Below are positions 26,106 through 33,242 of a stretch of DNA of 33,242 bases, piece by piece. The notes under the pieces were generated by a model. That model saw only the letters and a list, made by a program, of their open reading frames with translations. It was not told where the DNA came from and ran no database searches. The stretch is taken from the IMG/VR virus record IMGVR_UViG_3300021226_000106, positions 1-33,242 of that record, one strand, 5' to 3'. Made by a program: the position numbers and the translations under genes. Position 1 is the first letter of the stretch. Each line of letters opens with the position of its first letter. The stretch is from a virus.

Positions 26106-26543
26106 TTACATCATCTGATATCTAACCTGTAGGTTCATTTCACCTATGGCATAAGGGGCCAATAGCCCTTCATCAGTTGTTATTGAAACTACCAAAATTT
26201 CAGTAGTTTCGTAATTGTTGGTCGTGTCATAAACTAAAACACGATTACTATCAATAATATTTTCCACATCCTCTAGAAGTTTTTCTAGCTGATCTTGGGC
26301 GTCCTCACCTTTACAGTACATTTTAAGTGTTATACCTAGGTAAGCCCAGGCAAATCCTGCAGGAAGGTACTCTCGGGTTTCGGAACCAGAACAAGCATAC
26401 ACACAAGGGAAATCGTTAACCTCATCCCAAAATTTTAAGATTGGGTATGCGTTAGAAAATAGGTCTATATTATAAGGAGGATTTCCATTTATAAGTTTAA
26501 GCTTTTCTACGATAGCTTTTAAAATCGATGTTCTACGACTCAT
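26106..26543 (-). CDS. tail terminator / tail completion protein (145 aa)
   Basis: A 145-residue protein (RRTSILKAIVEKLKLINGNPPYN, FPCVYACSGSETREYLPAGFAW, AYLGITLKMYCKGEDAQDQLEKLLEDVENII) with the size, order of elements and C-terminal beta strands (GEMNLQVRYQMM) of gpU-like or tail terminator proteins. These form a ring that stops tube growth and joins it to the head. It overlaps the upstream gp10-like gene by ATGA. It is followed by 72 bases of non-coding sequence without an obvious signal before the tail tube gene. Confidence 0.82.
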   Translation of the reverse strand: MSRRTSILKAIVEKLKLINGNPPYNIDLFSNAYPILKFWDEVNDFPCVYACSGSETREYLPAGFAWAYLGITLKMYCKGEDAQDQLEKLLEDVENIIDSNRVLVYDTTNNYETTEILVVSITTDEGLLAPYAIGEMNLQVRYQMM

Positions 26544-28006
26544 ACTACAACTGCCCTCATTCTATTAGCTACTTTGGATTCTGCAATATCTCTAATTGAT
26601 TTTGCAATCAGCAGTTTAGGGTCTCTAGATTTTGGAAAACCTTGGCGATAGCCAGGTTCAAATGTTTGATAAGGATTCTTCATATAGCTATAAAAAGCTG
26701 TAATCATACCCTCTCGGCTTTGGCTCATGCGCTCTACTTTAGCTGACGCTGCGAAGCGTCCGGTTCTGTAATTAAGAATATCTCTGGAACTTCCTGAACC
26801 CATATTTGCAGATATTACATCTTGCAAATGTGTATTAAGTAGAGCCTGTAAACTGGCTAGTGAATAAGTTACCTGAGTTTGTTCCACTATTTTAGAACTA
26901 TCTTTTTTAACTGCCTTTAATTTACTTTTAGCAGCTTTTAACTTATTAATTTCTTCAGTATTACTTTTAGGTTTCTGTATTTTAGTAGTTTTCTTAGCTA
27001 CTAAGGCTTGTTTTACTGCGTACTCTACTTTAGATTTAGGCTTGCCTTGTAGTATATTTGTTAAATCTTTTGCAATTAAATCTATATAAGATGGAGACCC
27101 CGGCGTATTTATCAAGGTCTGAAGCATACTGGTAGGACTTTTTAATATATCCTTAGCGTCTTTATCAGTTAGATTAAATAACTTTCTAAGTTCTGTAACT
27201 GCTGCAGCACTTGCCCTGCCAGACTCTATATTTGTTGTACTAAACTGTATTTCAACTAAGTATTTATCACTTGATTTAATATAGCTAGCATATATTTCTT
27301 GATCTATTGCATTGGGAAGATTTGCGGAGGCTAAGTCATCTGCTTGCAATTTATTAATATAAGAATCTAGCACACCAATTAATAAATTTCTTTGTTTTTC
27401 TGCTAATTCATCAGCCTTATTTAACTGATCCCTGAATTGCTTAGCTAAATTTGTTGCAAGACTTACTACGTGCCCTTTATTAAAAAAGTATCCAAAAGAA
27501 CCTTGTCTTTTTCCCTCTTTTTCAATAGTATCAATTAGTTTTTGCTTTTCACTACCTCTAAGACCAGGCTCAGCATTCAGAGCTTGCTTTTGCAATCTTA
27601 CATAGTCATCTTCGGCTCTATGATATGCTTCTTGAACTTCATGATAGCTATCAAATAGTGATACTAATTTAGTAGATATAGTATCAAATCCTATGGACTC
27701 AAACTTTACAGCACTAGAGCCAGCAACGTTTAGAAAAACTCCTGATATACCGGAACTACCCGCCCCTGGTTTAGCTAGTTCTCTAAGAAAAATATCTGCC
27801 TCATAATCTTCCATAATTAAACCAGTTACGGTTTTATACATATCTTTAACTGTCTTTTTAGTAATATAAAAAGAAGTCTTTGAGGCAATCTGTTGACTTG
27901 ATCTCAGTGAATCTACTGTATTAGTTACAATATTTTTATCTAACTTTTTTAGCCAATCTTTATATATCTTGCTTTTAACTGCAGAACTAAATGCCTCTAT
28001 ACTCAT
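26540..28006 (-). CDS. neck / gp10-like head-tail joining protein, enlarged (488 aa)
   Basis: It sits in the slot of HK97 gp10-like neck proteins, between connector and tail terminator. The C-terminal ~90 residues (RDILNYRTGRFAASAKVERMS, FYSYMKNPYQTFEPGYRQGF, RSIRDIAESKVANRM-like) show the pattern of that family. At 488 residues it is much longer than usual (~120-150). The N-terminal ~350 residues are charged and helical, with a KPKSNTEEINKLKAAKSKLKAVKK linker-like stretch around residues 350-385, and resemble nothing I can name. The start at 28006 comes just after the connector stop and lacks a clear ribosome site, so coupled translation is likely. Function: probable neck/tail completion, with an unexplained large N-terminal domain. 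Confidence 0.68.
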   Translation of the reverse strand: MSIEAFSSAVKSKIYKDWLKKLDKNIVTNTVDSLRSSQQIASKTSFYITKKTVKDMYKTVTGLIMEDYEADIFLRELAKPGAGSSGISGVFLNVAGSSAVKFESIGFDTISTKLVSLFDSYHEVQEAYHRAEDDYVRLQKQALNAEPGLRGSEKQKLIDTIEKEGKRQGSFGYFFNKGHVVSLATNLAKQFRDQLNKADELAEKQRNLLIGVLDSYINKLQADDLASANLPNAIDQEIYASYIKSSDKYLVEIQFSTTNIESGRASAAAVTELRKLFNLTDKDAKDILKSPTSMLQTLINTPGSPSYIDLIAKDLTNILQGKPKSKVEYAVKQALVAKKTTKIQKPKSNTEEINKLKAAKSKLKAVKKDSSKIVEQTQVTYSLASLQALLNTHLQDVISANMGSGSSRDILNYRTGRFAASAKVERMSQSREGMITAFYSYMKNPYQTFEPGYRQGFPKSRDPKLLIAKSIRDIAESKVANRMRAVVV

Positions 28007-28008
28007 AA

Positions 28009-28587
28009 TTAATTATAACTCGCAGTATATAGATCTAGTATACGTTTAATATGAGCAGGAAAGTGAGTATTACTTAAATACTCAATTTGCATAGAATTAG
28101 GGTTAACATTCTTATGCGTGTGGACTGCAGAGTCATTCTTTAGGTAGTAGGCGATAATATCCAAAGTTACTAATTTTAAGTCAGCTGGTATACTGTCGTA
28201 ACCCGCAGTATATGTTACTCTGTAGCCATTGATAGCTTCTGGAAATGTTTTTGTTAAAATAGGTCTTAAACTATTTGTTGCCTTTGATAACACGAAATCT
28301 GTGTATTCGACTAAACTAGTATAATTATTACCGTAATCGGCTGAATATTCTAAACTTAGAATAGATTGTACAGGGTACTCATCTAATTGTATTGCCTCGG
28401 TGCCGCCTTCACTATAGTCAACTTTAGGGTCATTTACATAATCAATAAACGATCTGCGACAAATTGTTTTTACTAGATCAGACACCTTAGGTATCAGGTT
28501 ATCAATAGCAGAATCACTAGTAGTACTAGAGATGCCCATATAGGCCTTATATTCTGCTCTTGTAACTAATGGTAATGAAATTGCCAT
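28009..28587 (-). CDS. head-tail connector, HK97 gp6-like (192 aa)
   Basis: The protein MAISLPLVTRAEYKAYMGISS, then DSAIDNLIPKVSDLVKTICRRSF, RVTYTAGYDSIPADLKLVTLDIIAYYL and a C-terminal helix is a clear gp6/gp15-like connector, the ring that binds under the portal. I chose the ATG at 28587, which has AAAGGAAT upstream. The reading frame extends to 28653, but those 22 codons run through the terminator hairpin after the capsid gene and do not look like protein. It is followed after two bases by the neck gene. Confidence 0.88.
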   Translation of the reverse strand: MAISLPLVTRAEYKAYMGISSTTSDSAIDNLIPKVSDLVKTICRRSFIDYVNDPKVDYSEGGTEAIQLDEYPVQSILSLEYSADYGNNYTSLVEYTDFVLSKATNSLRPILTKTFPEAINGYRVTYTAGYDSIPADLKLVTLDIIAYYLKNDSAVHTHKNVNPNSMQIEYLSNTHFPAHIKRILDLYTASYN

Positions 28588-28630
28588 AATTATTCCTTTA
28601 TCTTTTACATACCCTGCTCGCAGAGTATGT

Positions 28631-28657
28631 AAAAGACGGGACCGAAGTCCCATCTTT
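28631..28657 (-). terminator. UUCG-loop terminator/attenuator after capsid gene
   Basis: An 11-bp stem (28632-28642 with 28647-28657) closed by C(UUCG)G on the minus-strand RNA is followed by four U. One position pairs as G-U on the minus strand but is a C-A mismatch on the plus strand, so the signal favours the gene direction. It starts 12 bases past the capsid stop. No promoter follows, so it should lower rather than abolish expression downstream. Confidence 0.85.
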
Positions 28658-28668
28658 ACTCTTAAAAA

Positions 28669-30570
28669 TTAAGAAGTGAAACGAAGAGCTGAAACACCAG
28701 CACCTAGGTTTGTTGCGATTTGTGTCATACCTGTACGTAGGCTGGCAACTAATACACGACGTTGTGTTTCCACAAGTTCTTGTGTATCCATACGCAGACC
28801 ACGTTGGTTACCAACGATGAAGTTAGGCGTATAAACAGCGATAGCACCAATGTTGCTAGTAGTAGCTGCAAGGTTAGTACCACTTGTTGAAGATGGTAGT
28901 TCTGCAGAAACTAGAACTGGGCTGTTACCGATTTGACCGATTTGACCAGTTAGCAATGTAGCTTGTACACCAACTTGGTTCATTGTCTGGAATGTGGTAT
29001 CTTCTAGCAAGTTGTAATATACGTCGGTATTAACAATGAAGGTAACTTCATTAGGATCAAGACCAAGAGCGCCAAGATCTTTACGTAGCGAACGCATTTT
29101 AGCAACAGTGATAGGAGTTGCAACTGCACCAGTAGTAGCAGAAACACCAGCATACACGCCAAGACCTTTTACAGGGTCAGAACCAGAACCAGCACCTAAC
29201 AAGAAGGCTTTGTCGATTGCTTTAGCAGTACGACGAACCATAGCGTCACGTACGATAGGCATTAGAGCGATCAAGCTATCTTCTTCCTCTTCATATGCCA
29301 TATATTCGTTGGTAGCAACTTTATAAGCATTAAGAGTGATTTCTTTCAACTGATGAGTAGCATTGCTACCAGCACTACTAGAAGAGCCAAACTGAGCGTT
29401 AGTTACCCATGTTGCATATCCAGCTTCTGGATTTACAGGAATAGTCATAACATTGGTCTGCATTGTAACATTACGTAGCAATGGAGCAACAATCAGCTTA
29501 CGACGAACCTCAGCTTCCATAGCCATAGAAACTTCAAGTTCCCATGTAGCTGAAGGTAGGTGAGCACCAGTTTTTTCCATCAATTGACGACCAAATTTGG
29601 TATCTTGCATTGACTTACCAGTGATAGTAGCCAATAGAACGGCTTTCTCTTTATCTGCATAAGAAGCTTCACCTTGCTTTTCGTTGCTGAAAGTCATTTT
29701 TGACTTTTGGATAGCTTCGATTTCAGCAGATTTTTCAGCTAGAGCAGCGGTTAGGCCTTCTAGAACTGATTTCGTGCTAGAAGCTTGTTCAGCGAAACGC
29801 TTTTCAACTTCAGCCAATAGTTTCTCTGCACCAGTTTCAGTAGGAGTAGCCATGGCTACAGCTGCCTTGATGCGTGCTTGCACTTCAGCTTCTTGAGCAT
29901 CAGCAAGGGATTTTGCAGCAGCTTGTTCAGCTAGTGCTTTAGCAGTAGCTTCAGCTACCATTTGTTTAATTTCGTCTTGGGTCATTTCGACTTCCTTCTG
30001 TGATTTGCTGTCTGCTTCCGTTGAGGTTTCTAGCCCTTTAGCTGATTCGCTTTTGGGTGCAAACTGCGATTTAAATTCTTTGTACTCATCAGCATCTGAA
30101 AATGCTTTAGACAAACTAAAAAGAGTATTTTGATTACAAGGTACTGATACAACTGATATTTCTACCAATTCCAATCCCTTAACAACAAATACTTCTGCTG
30201 CAGCATTATATTCAGCATCTAAAACTCTGAATCCAACACTAAATGCGGTTACTACTTCATCTTTTACTAAATTGAAAATCTCAGCTGCTGCTGAAATTCT
30301 CGCCTTAATCCATAAACCTTTTGAATCTATTCTATAATCTACCATGCGACCTATTGGGTCATCATGGTCATGTTGTGCTAATATAATAGGATTTTTTAGG
30401 TAGTTCTGAATTCCAGCTTCCCAAACACTTGTAGGAATAACATCGTCTGATCTATCTACATCGTTAGTACTTGCGTAACCTTCGATATAAAGAGATTCTA
30501 TGTTTTCACCTACCGTCGGTAGCTGTTTAGTAAAAGTACTATTTATAAATAATACTTTATTCTTATTCAT
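28669..30570 (-). CDS. prohead protease-major capsid protein fusion (633 aa)
   Basis: Residues 1-155 are an HK97-type (U35) prohead protease: LAQHDHDDPIGRM gives the catalytic His (67 or 69), VTAFSVGF the Ser (111) and LELVEISVVSVPCN the Glu (137). Residues about 165-300 are an Ala/Glu/Lys-rich coiled coil that plays the delta/scaffold role. Residues about 330-633 are an HK97-fold capsid protein (WELEVSMAMEAEVRRKLIV, MTIPVNPEAGYATWV, ending RVLVASLRTGMTQIATNLG). AAGGAG precedes the ATG at 30570. Proteases fused to capsid proteins are known but are not the common arrangement. An internal in-frame start at 29985 may release the capsid part separately. A terminator follows. Confidence 0.95.
   Translation of the reverse strand: MNKNKVLFINSTFTKQLPTVGENIESLYIEGYASTNDVDRSDDVIPTSVWEAGIQNYLKNPIILAQHDHDDPIGRMVDYRIDSKGLWIKARISAAAEIFNLVKDEVVTAFSVGFRVLDAEYNAAAEVFVVKGLELVEISVVSVPCNQNTLFSLSKAFSDADEYKEFKSQFAPKSESAKGLETSTEADSKSQKEVEMTQDEIKQMVAEATAKALAEQAAAKSLADAQEAEVQARIKAAVAMATPTETGAEKLLAEVEKRFAEQASSTKSVLEGLTAALAEKSAEIEAIQKSKMTFSNEKQGEASYADKEKAVLLATITGKSMQDTKFGRQLMEKTGAHLPSATWELEVSMAMEAEVRRKLIVAPLLRNVTMQTNVMTIPVNPEAGYATWVTNAQFGSSSSAGSNATHQLKEITLNAYKVATNEYMAYEEEEDSLIALMPIVRDAMVRRTAKAIDKAFLLGAGSGSDPVKGLGVYAGVSATTGAVATPITVAKMRSLRKDLGALGLDPNEVTFIVNTDVYYNLLEDTTFQTMNQVGVQATLLTGQIGQIGNSPVLVSAELPSSTSGTNLAATTSNIGAIAVYTPNFIVGNQRGLRMDTQELVETQRRVLVASLRTGMTQIATNLGAGVSALRFTS
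29985..29999 (-). promoter_or_regulatory. internal ribosome-binding site and ATG in the protease-capsid gene
   Basis: AGAAGG (29994-29999) lies eight bases before an in-frame ATG (29983-29985), residue 196 of the fusion. Starting there gives a 438-residue scaffold-plus-capsid protein beginning MTQDEIKQMVAEATAKAL, without the protease. The codons are in a variable linker region, so the site is not forced by a conserved protein motif. Confidence 0.6.
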
Positions 30571-30590
30571 CTTACTCCTTAATAAGTGTT

Positions 30591-31784
30591 CTAAGTAGCT
30601 GTTGTATCAGGCTTTGTAGGCGCACCACCCTGACTAGGGTTAGCTGCTGAGCCTGCAATATTTGCCGGTATACGTAAATCATCATGCCCCGCTACTGGCT
30701 GATAGCGTAATTCAGTTCTAGCTTCATTAGCGGAAATAATTCCACCATTAACTAGGCTTACATTATACGCAGCTATATCTTTTAAGTCTGGCTGAAGGGC
30801 CGAAACATTACTAGTAATAGCTTCTATATCATATCCGAAATATCTCTCCATTGCTGAAGTATACTTACGAATGATAGGCATAATTGTTTCTAAATAAAAT
30901 AAGCGCATATTAGGAGAGATGTTAGCATTATTGCCACCATCTAGTAATAAGCTAGGCACTCCAAGTGCTTTTAATATTTTAATATCATGGGATTTGATAG
31001 AGGTATCAAAATCCATATCTTGGAAACTGGCATTTAATAGATTACTAGGTTTAAGACCTGAATCTAAAATCATTGGCTTTCTAGCACCATTTTTTGGGCT
31101 ATAACCTGTAATCCAGTTTTGAATTGTTTTTTGTTTTGCGACTTGACTTAGAGTATTATCTGTAGTTAATACCATTCCAGGTACTGCACCATTATCAAAG
31201 AAAGTTTCTTGAAATGCGTGCATTTTATATAGGATCTCAATAGACCTATTAGCTGCCATTAACCTTGAACTACCACGATAGATAGAGCTGCTGCAAATAT
31301 CACGAATGTGTATAATTTCATCAGGTTTAAAATCCTGTGTATTATTATACTTATATCCAGCAATAAACGTTTTAGGGTCGGGTAAAATCTGTACATTTGC
31401 TGCTGGCAAATGATACATAAAAGCACCATCAAAGTAGATAAAGATATTACCTTCTAGGATAAAATCTGTAAAGATGCTCTCTCTGAAATCTTGGATTGAT
31501 TGATAAGGATTAGGTCTATAATTTAGTAAATTATAGAGTGTTTTCTGGCGCATCCCTGCTTTAACATCAGATGCAATCTTATCTTTAATATCGAAGTCTA
31601 AACTAGAGCAACCTGATACAATCATATTTGTACCGCGGTTTACTGTCTCTAGTTTCTTAAATGAGTTCTTGTAGCCGACTGAAGCGTCTGAGCCTACAAT
31701 GACACCTTCTTGTCGAAGGATAATTTCTTGTGCAGGATTAAGTTTCTCACGAAACCAACTCGCTGCCGAATTGTACCATGCCAT
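30591..31784 (-). CDS. portal protein, HK97 type (397 aa)
   Basis: A typical HK97-family portal of usual length. MAWYNSAASWFREKLNPAQE is followed by the LETVNRGTNMIVSGCSSLDF segment, then YNLLNYRPNPYQSIQDFRESIFTDFILEGNIFIYF, the GSSRLMAANRSIEILYKMHAFQETFF helix region, and ALGVPSLLLDGGNNANISPNMRLFYLETIMPII. Those stem and crown elements are the portal hallmark. It would form the 12-mer ring for DNA passage at the head vertex. It starts eight bases after the HNH stop with AGGAAT upstream, in one operon with the HNH and capsid genes. The C-terminal tail (GGAPTKPDTTAT) is low complexity. Confidence 0.95.
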   Translation of the reverse strand: MAWYNSAASWFREKLNPAQEIILRQEGVIVGSDASVGYKNSFKKLETVNRGTNMIVSGCSSLDFDIKDKIASDVKAGMRQKTLYNLLNYRPNPYQSIQDFRESIFTDFILEGNIFIYFDGAFMYHLPAANVQILPDPKTFIAGYKYNNTQDFKPDEIIHIRDICSSSIYRGSSRLMAANRSIEILYKMHAFQETFFDNGAVPGMVLTTDNTLSQVAKQKTIQNWITGYSPKNGARKPMILDSGLKPSNLLNASFQDMDFDTSIKSHDIKILKALGVPSLLLDGGNNANISPNMRLFYLETIMPIIRKYTSAMERYFGYDIEAITSNVSALQPDLKDIAAYNVSLVNGGIISANEARTELRYQPVAGHDDLRIPANIAGSAANPSQGGAPTKPDTTAT

Positions 31785-31792
31785 ATGGATTC

Positions 31793-32227
31793 CTATGTAA
31801 ATTGGCTAAAATATGAGCCTACTACAGATGAACCCTTAGCTACTTCTTTACCGGCTGCCTTATCCTTCTGAATATCAACCCAGCGTGCTTGACGCTCAGC
31901 TGAACCAGGTGGAGGAGCTTTTCCGAATATTCGATGTAAGGAGACATGGTGCTTATTACATAAAGTCCTGACTTGCTTGTAGAGCTCATCATGATGTTCA
32001 GCAATAAACTCGTCCCTAACTTCTAGTATTCCAGCATCAGTTGAAATATCGTAATGTTTTCTGGTAGCCCAACTTTCTAGCAGGATTGTAATTGAATGAA
32101 AGTGATGCAGCTCTAAGTCATCTTGAGTACCACATATATAGCAGTGGTCTTGTTTATCGTAGGCTGCTTTTGCTTTATCTCTTACGTGTTTAACGGCGAT
32201 ACGTTTATTCTCGGTATTTTTGGCCAT
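31793..32227 (-). CDS. HNH endonuclease, packaging-associated (144 aa)
   Basis: The protein shows the HNH zinc/nuclease pattern: CYICGTQDDLELHHFHSI, then LCNKHHVSLHRIFGKAPPP. The HH in the first block and the CxxxHH in the second are the metal and catalytic positions. Small HNH proteins beside terminase and portal, such as HK97 gp74, are known to support DNA packaging with the large terminase, and this one sits in that place. It is the first gene of the head operon, just after a consensus promoter, about 24 bases of leader and no visible Shine-Dalgarno before the ATG at 32227. A homing role is less likely given its lack of a DNA-binding extension, but cannot be excluded. Confidence 0.85.
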   Translation of the reverse strand: MAKNTENKRIAVKHVRDKAKAAYDKQDHCYICGTQDDLELHHFHSITILLESWATRKHYDISTDAGILEVRDEFIAEHHDELYKQVRTLCNKHHVSLHRIFGKAPPPGSAERQARWVDIQKDKAAGKEVAKGSSVVGSYFSQFT

Positions 32228-32257
32228 ATTTTATATGCACGTTTTAGTATTGCCCCT

Positions 32258-32286
32258 ATTGTACCATGGATGCAGCGAAGTGTCAA
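32258..32286 (-). promoter_or_regulatory. promoter for HNH-portal-capsid operon
   Basis: TTGACA (32281-32286) and TACAAT (32258-32263) on the minus strand, spacer 17, with TGG before the -10. It drives the head genes leftward and lies back to back with the rightward promoter at 32326-32354. Confidence 0.85.
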
Positions 32287-32325
32287 TATTCAAATTTTTT
32301 GTGCCCACATGCCCTAAATTTATAC

Positions 32326-32354
32326 TTGCTGATAAGATATCCCTATGTTATAAT
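32326..32354 (+). promoter_or_regulatory. promoter for the rightward GIY-YIG gene
   Basis: TTGCTG (32326-32331) and TATAAT (32349-32354), spacer 17, with TGT before the -10. It is divergent from the head-operon promoter, with 39 bases between the two -35 boxes. Confidence 0.82.
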
Positions 32355-32374
32355 ATTACTAAAGGAGAAACATA

Positions 32375-32977
32375 TTGACTACAGGAATATACTTACTGAA
32401 TTTTAAAGACGAGGCGTTCTATATAGGCCAGTCACAGGATATTGAAACCCGTTGGAAGCAGCATAGAGATAAGTTTGTTAAAGGTAAAGCAGCAGAAAAA
32501 ATGCAAAATGCCTATAATCTCTATGGAATGCCTATGGGTATAATACTGGTTGAGTGCCACAAAGATTTTTTAGATACTTTTGAAAATTACTTTATTTGGG
32601 ATCAAAAACAGTTTCCAGGCTGCTTAAATACGTCAGCACCTGAACCAGACCTAACAATTAACTATGATTTCTTATTATCGCAAAAAGACTTAATAAAAGC
32701 CTCTCCTATAGACTTAATGGAGGTAGCTATTGATCTAACAGGAGAGAAGGCTTCCTTAGAACTAAAGTTAAAAGAACTTCAAGATACCTACAATAAAGAG
32801 TATATGCAGATTGCTGCTGAAGTAGAGTTGCAGGAGGGCAAAGATGAAAATGTTGACTTAGTGTTATACTACCAAGATCAGCTTAAAGTACTAGAAGATA
32901 GGGTAGAGATAGCCGATCTTGCAATTAAACGGCTACTGACCCGAAACTGGTATCAAAGGCTCTTTAACCACCTATAG
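32375..32977 (+). CDS. GIY-YIG nuclease (200 aa), rightward, TTG start
   Basis: The only plus-strand gene. The start is a TTG, chosen because AAAGGAG lies seven bases upstream and the nuclease domain begins at once. Residues 1-90 are a GIY-YIG domain: GIYLLNF, AFYIGQS, the Arg of ETRWKQH, and the Glu in DTFENYF. The C-terminal half (about residues 110-200) is a charged coiled coil (LTGEKASLELKLKELQDTYNKE, YYQDQLKVLEDRVEIADLAIKRLL) rather than a NUMOD-type DNA-binding end. The gene stands between terminase and HNH with its own promoter and runs head-on into the terminase gene, overlapping its 3' end by 14 bases. No terminator follows. It is probably a free-standing homing-type nuclease. Confidence 0.9.
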   Translation: MTTGIYLLNFKDEAFYIGQSQDIETRWKQHRDKFVKGKAAEKMQNAYNLYGMPMGIILVECHKDFLDTFENYFIWDQKQFPGCLNTSAPEPDLTINYDFLLSQKDLIKASPIDLMEVAIDLTGEKASLELKLKELQDTYNKEYMQIAAEVELQEGKDENVDLVLYYQDQLKVLEDRVEIADLAIKRLLTRNWYQRLFNHL

Positions 32978-33242
32978 TATATGTATAGATTGCATATCTT
33001 ATAGCATCAGCCATGTGCGAAGCCATACCATGCTCAGGTTTCTCTGATTTTACCGAATCTCTTGAATCCCAGCGATATTGGTCAAACATAAATAGGGTAT
33101 GCTCACAGTGAGGCGCTACCCGAATGCGATTTTGCTCAACTAAAGTCTGTACTAAGGCAATGCCGTCTAGTACAGACTTTTTTGCTTTAATAGTAGCGAT
33201 ATCATAAGTGTAGGCTAAGTCCGCTGCAAACTGTGCAGCAGC
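32964..33242 (-). CDS. terL: terminase large subunit, C-terminal end (partial)
   Basis: Ninety-two codons plus a TAA stop at 32964-32966; the rest lies beyond the right edge. The segment reads AAAQFAADLAYTYDIATIKA, LVQTLVEQNRIRVAPHCEHTL and, near the end, HGMASHMADAIRYAIYTYTI. The H..DA(I/L)RYA motif is the metal-binding end of the RNase H-like nuclease domain of terminase large subunits, which cuts the concatemer during packaging. The position upstream of HNH and portal fits. Its last 14 bases overlap the convergent GIY-YIG gene, and no terminator of its own is visible. Confidence 0.88.
   Translation of the reverse strand, partial: AAAQFAADLAYTYDIATIKAKKSVLDGIALVQTLVEQNRIRVAPHCEHTLFMFDQYRWDSRDSVKSEKPEHGMASHMADAIRYAIYTYTIGG

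Noticed and set aside
28588-28653. Upstream start for the connector (22 extra residues beginning MGLRSRLL)
   Set aside because: These codons run through the UUCG terminator stem, are arginine-rich without family resemblance, and the ATG at 28587 has a proper ribosome site.
31793-32977. Anti-phage defence or toxin-antitoxin system made of the HNH and GIY-YIG genes
   Set aside because: The HNH matches packaging-associated nucleases by place and size, the GIY-YIG is divergent with its own promoter, and no sensor, immunity or antitoxin partner is present.

Overview
The window is a continuous piece of the late (structural) region of a tailed phage with a long, non-contractile tail (a siphovirus in Caudoviricetes). 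Evidence: HK97-type head genes, one very long tape-measure gene, a lambda G/T-type frameshifted chaperone pair, and no contractile sheath or baseplate wedge genes. The DNA is visibly AT-rich. Promoters read as sigma-70 consensus, which fits a bacterial host using ordinary RNA polymerase. I cannot name the host. No integrase, repressor, endolysin, tRNA or CRISPR array is visible.

Almost everything lies on the minus strand, so the biological order runs right to left. It goes: end of the large terminase (32964-33242) | a rightward GIY-YIG nuclease gene (32375-32977, the only plus-strand gene) | HNH nuclease | portal | prohead protease fused to major capsid protein | head-tail connector | gp10-like/neck protein | tail terminator | tail tube | G/GT chaperones with a programmed -1 slip | tape measure (2342 aa) | tail hub/tip protein | central tail protein | small tail protein | GIY-YIG nuclease | membrane/coiled-coil protein | a run of tail-fibre and adhesin genes ending in a partial giant LamG-bearing repeat protein that leaves the window at base 1.

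Transcription signals are unusually legible. Six promoters share a near-consensus -35, an exactly 17-bp spacer and a TATAAT or TACAAT -10. Five of them also carry the extended TGn. Five serve minus-strand units (HNH/head, tape measure, tail hub, GIY-YIG, fibre operon) and one serves the plus-strand nuclease. Intrinsic terminators sit just upstream of four of these promoters, so the late region is divided into separate terminator-promoter cassettes. Further hairpins lie after the capsid gene (UUCG loop) and after the tail tube gene. One perfect terminator, at 6151-6177, points the wrong way for the genes around it.

The main points of interest are: the AAATTTC frameshift site; an internal ribosome-binding site that could make capsid protein separately from the protease-capsid fusion; small beta-domain modules inserted repeatedly into several tail proteins; a LamG domain set inside an ~277-residue repeat array; nuclease genes with their own promoters; and a leader with two mutually exclusive hairpins before the fibre operon.
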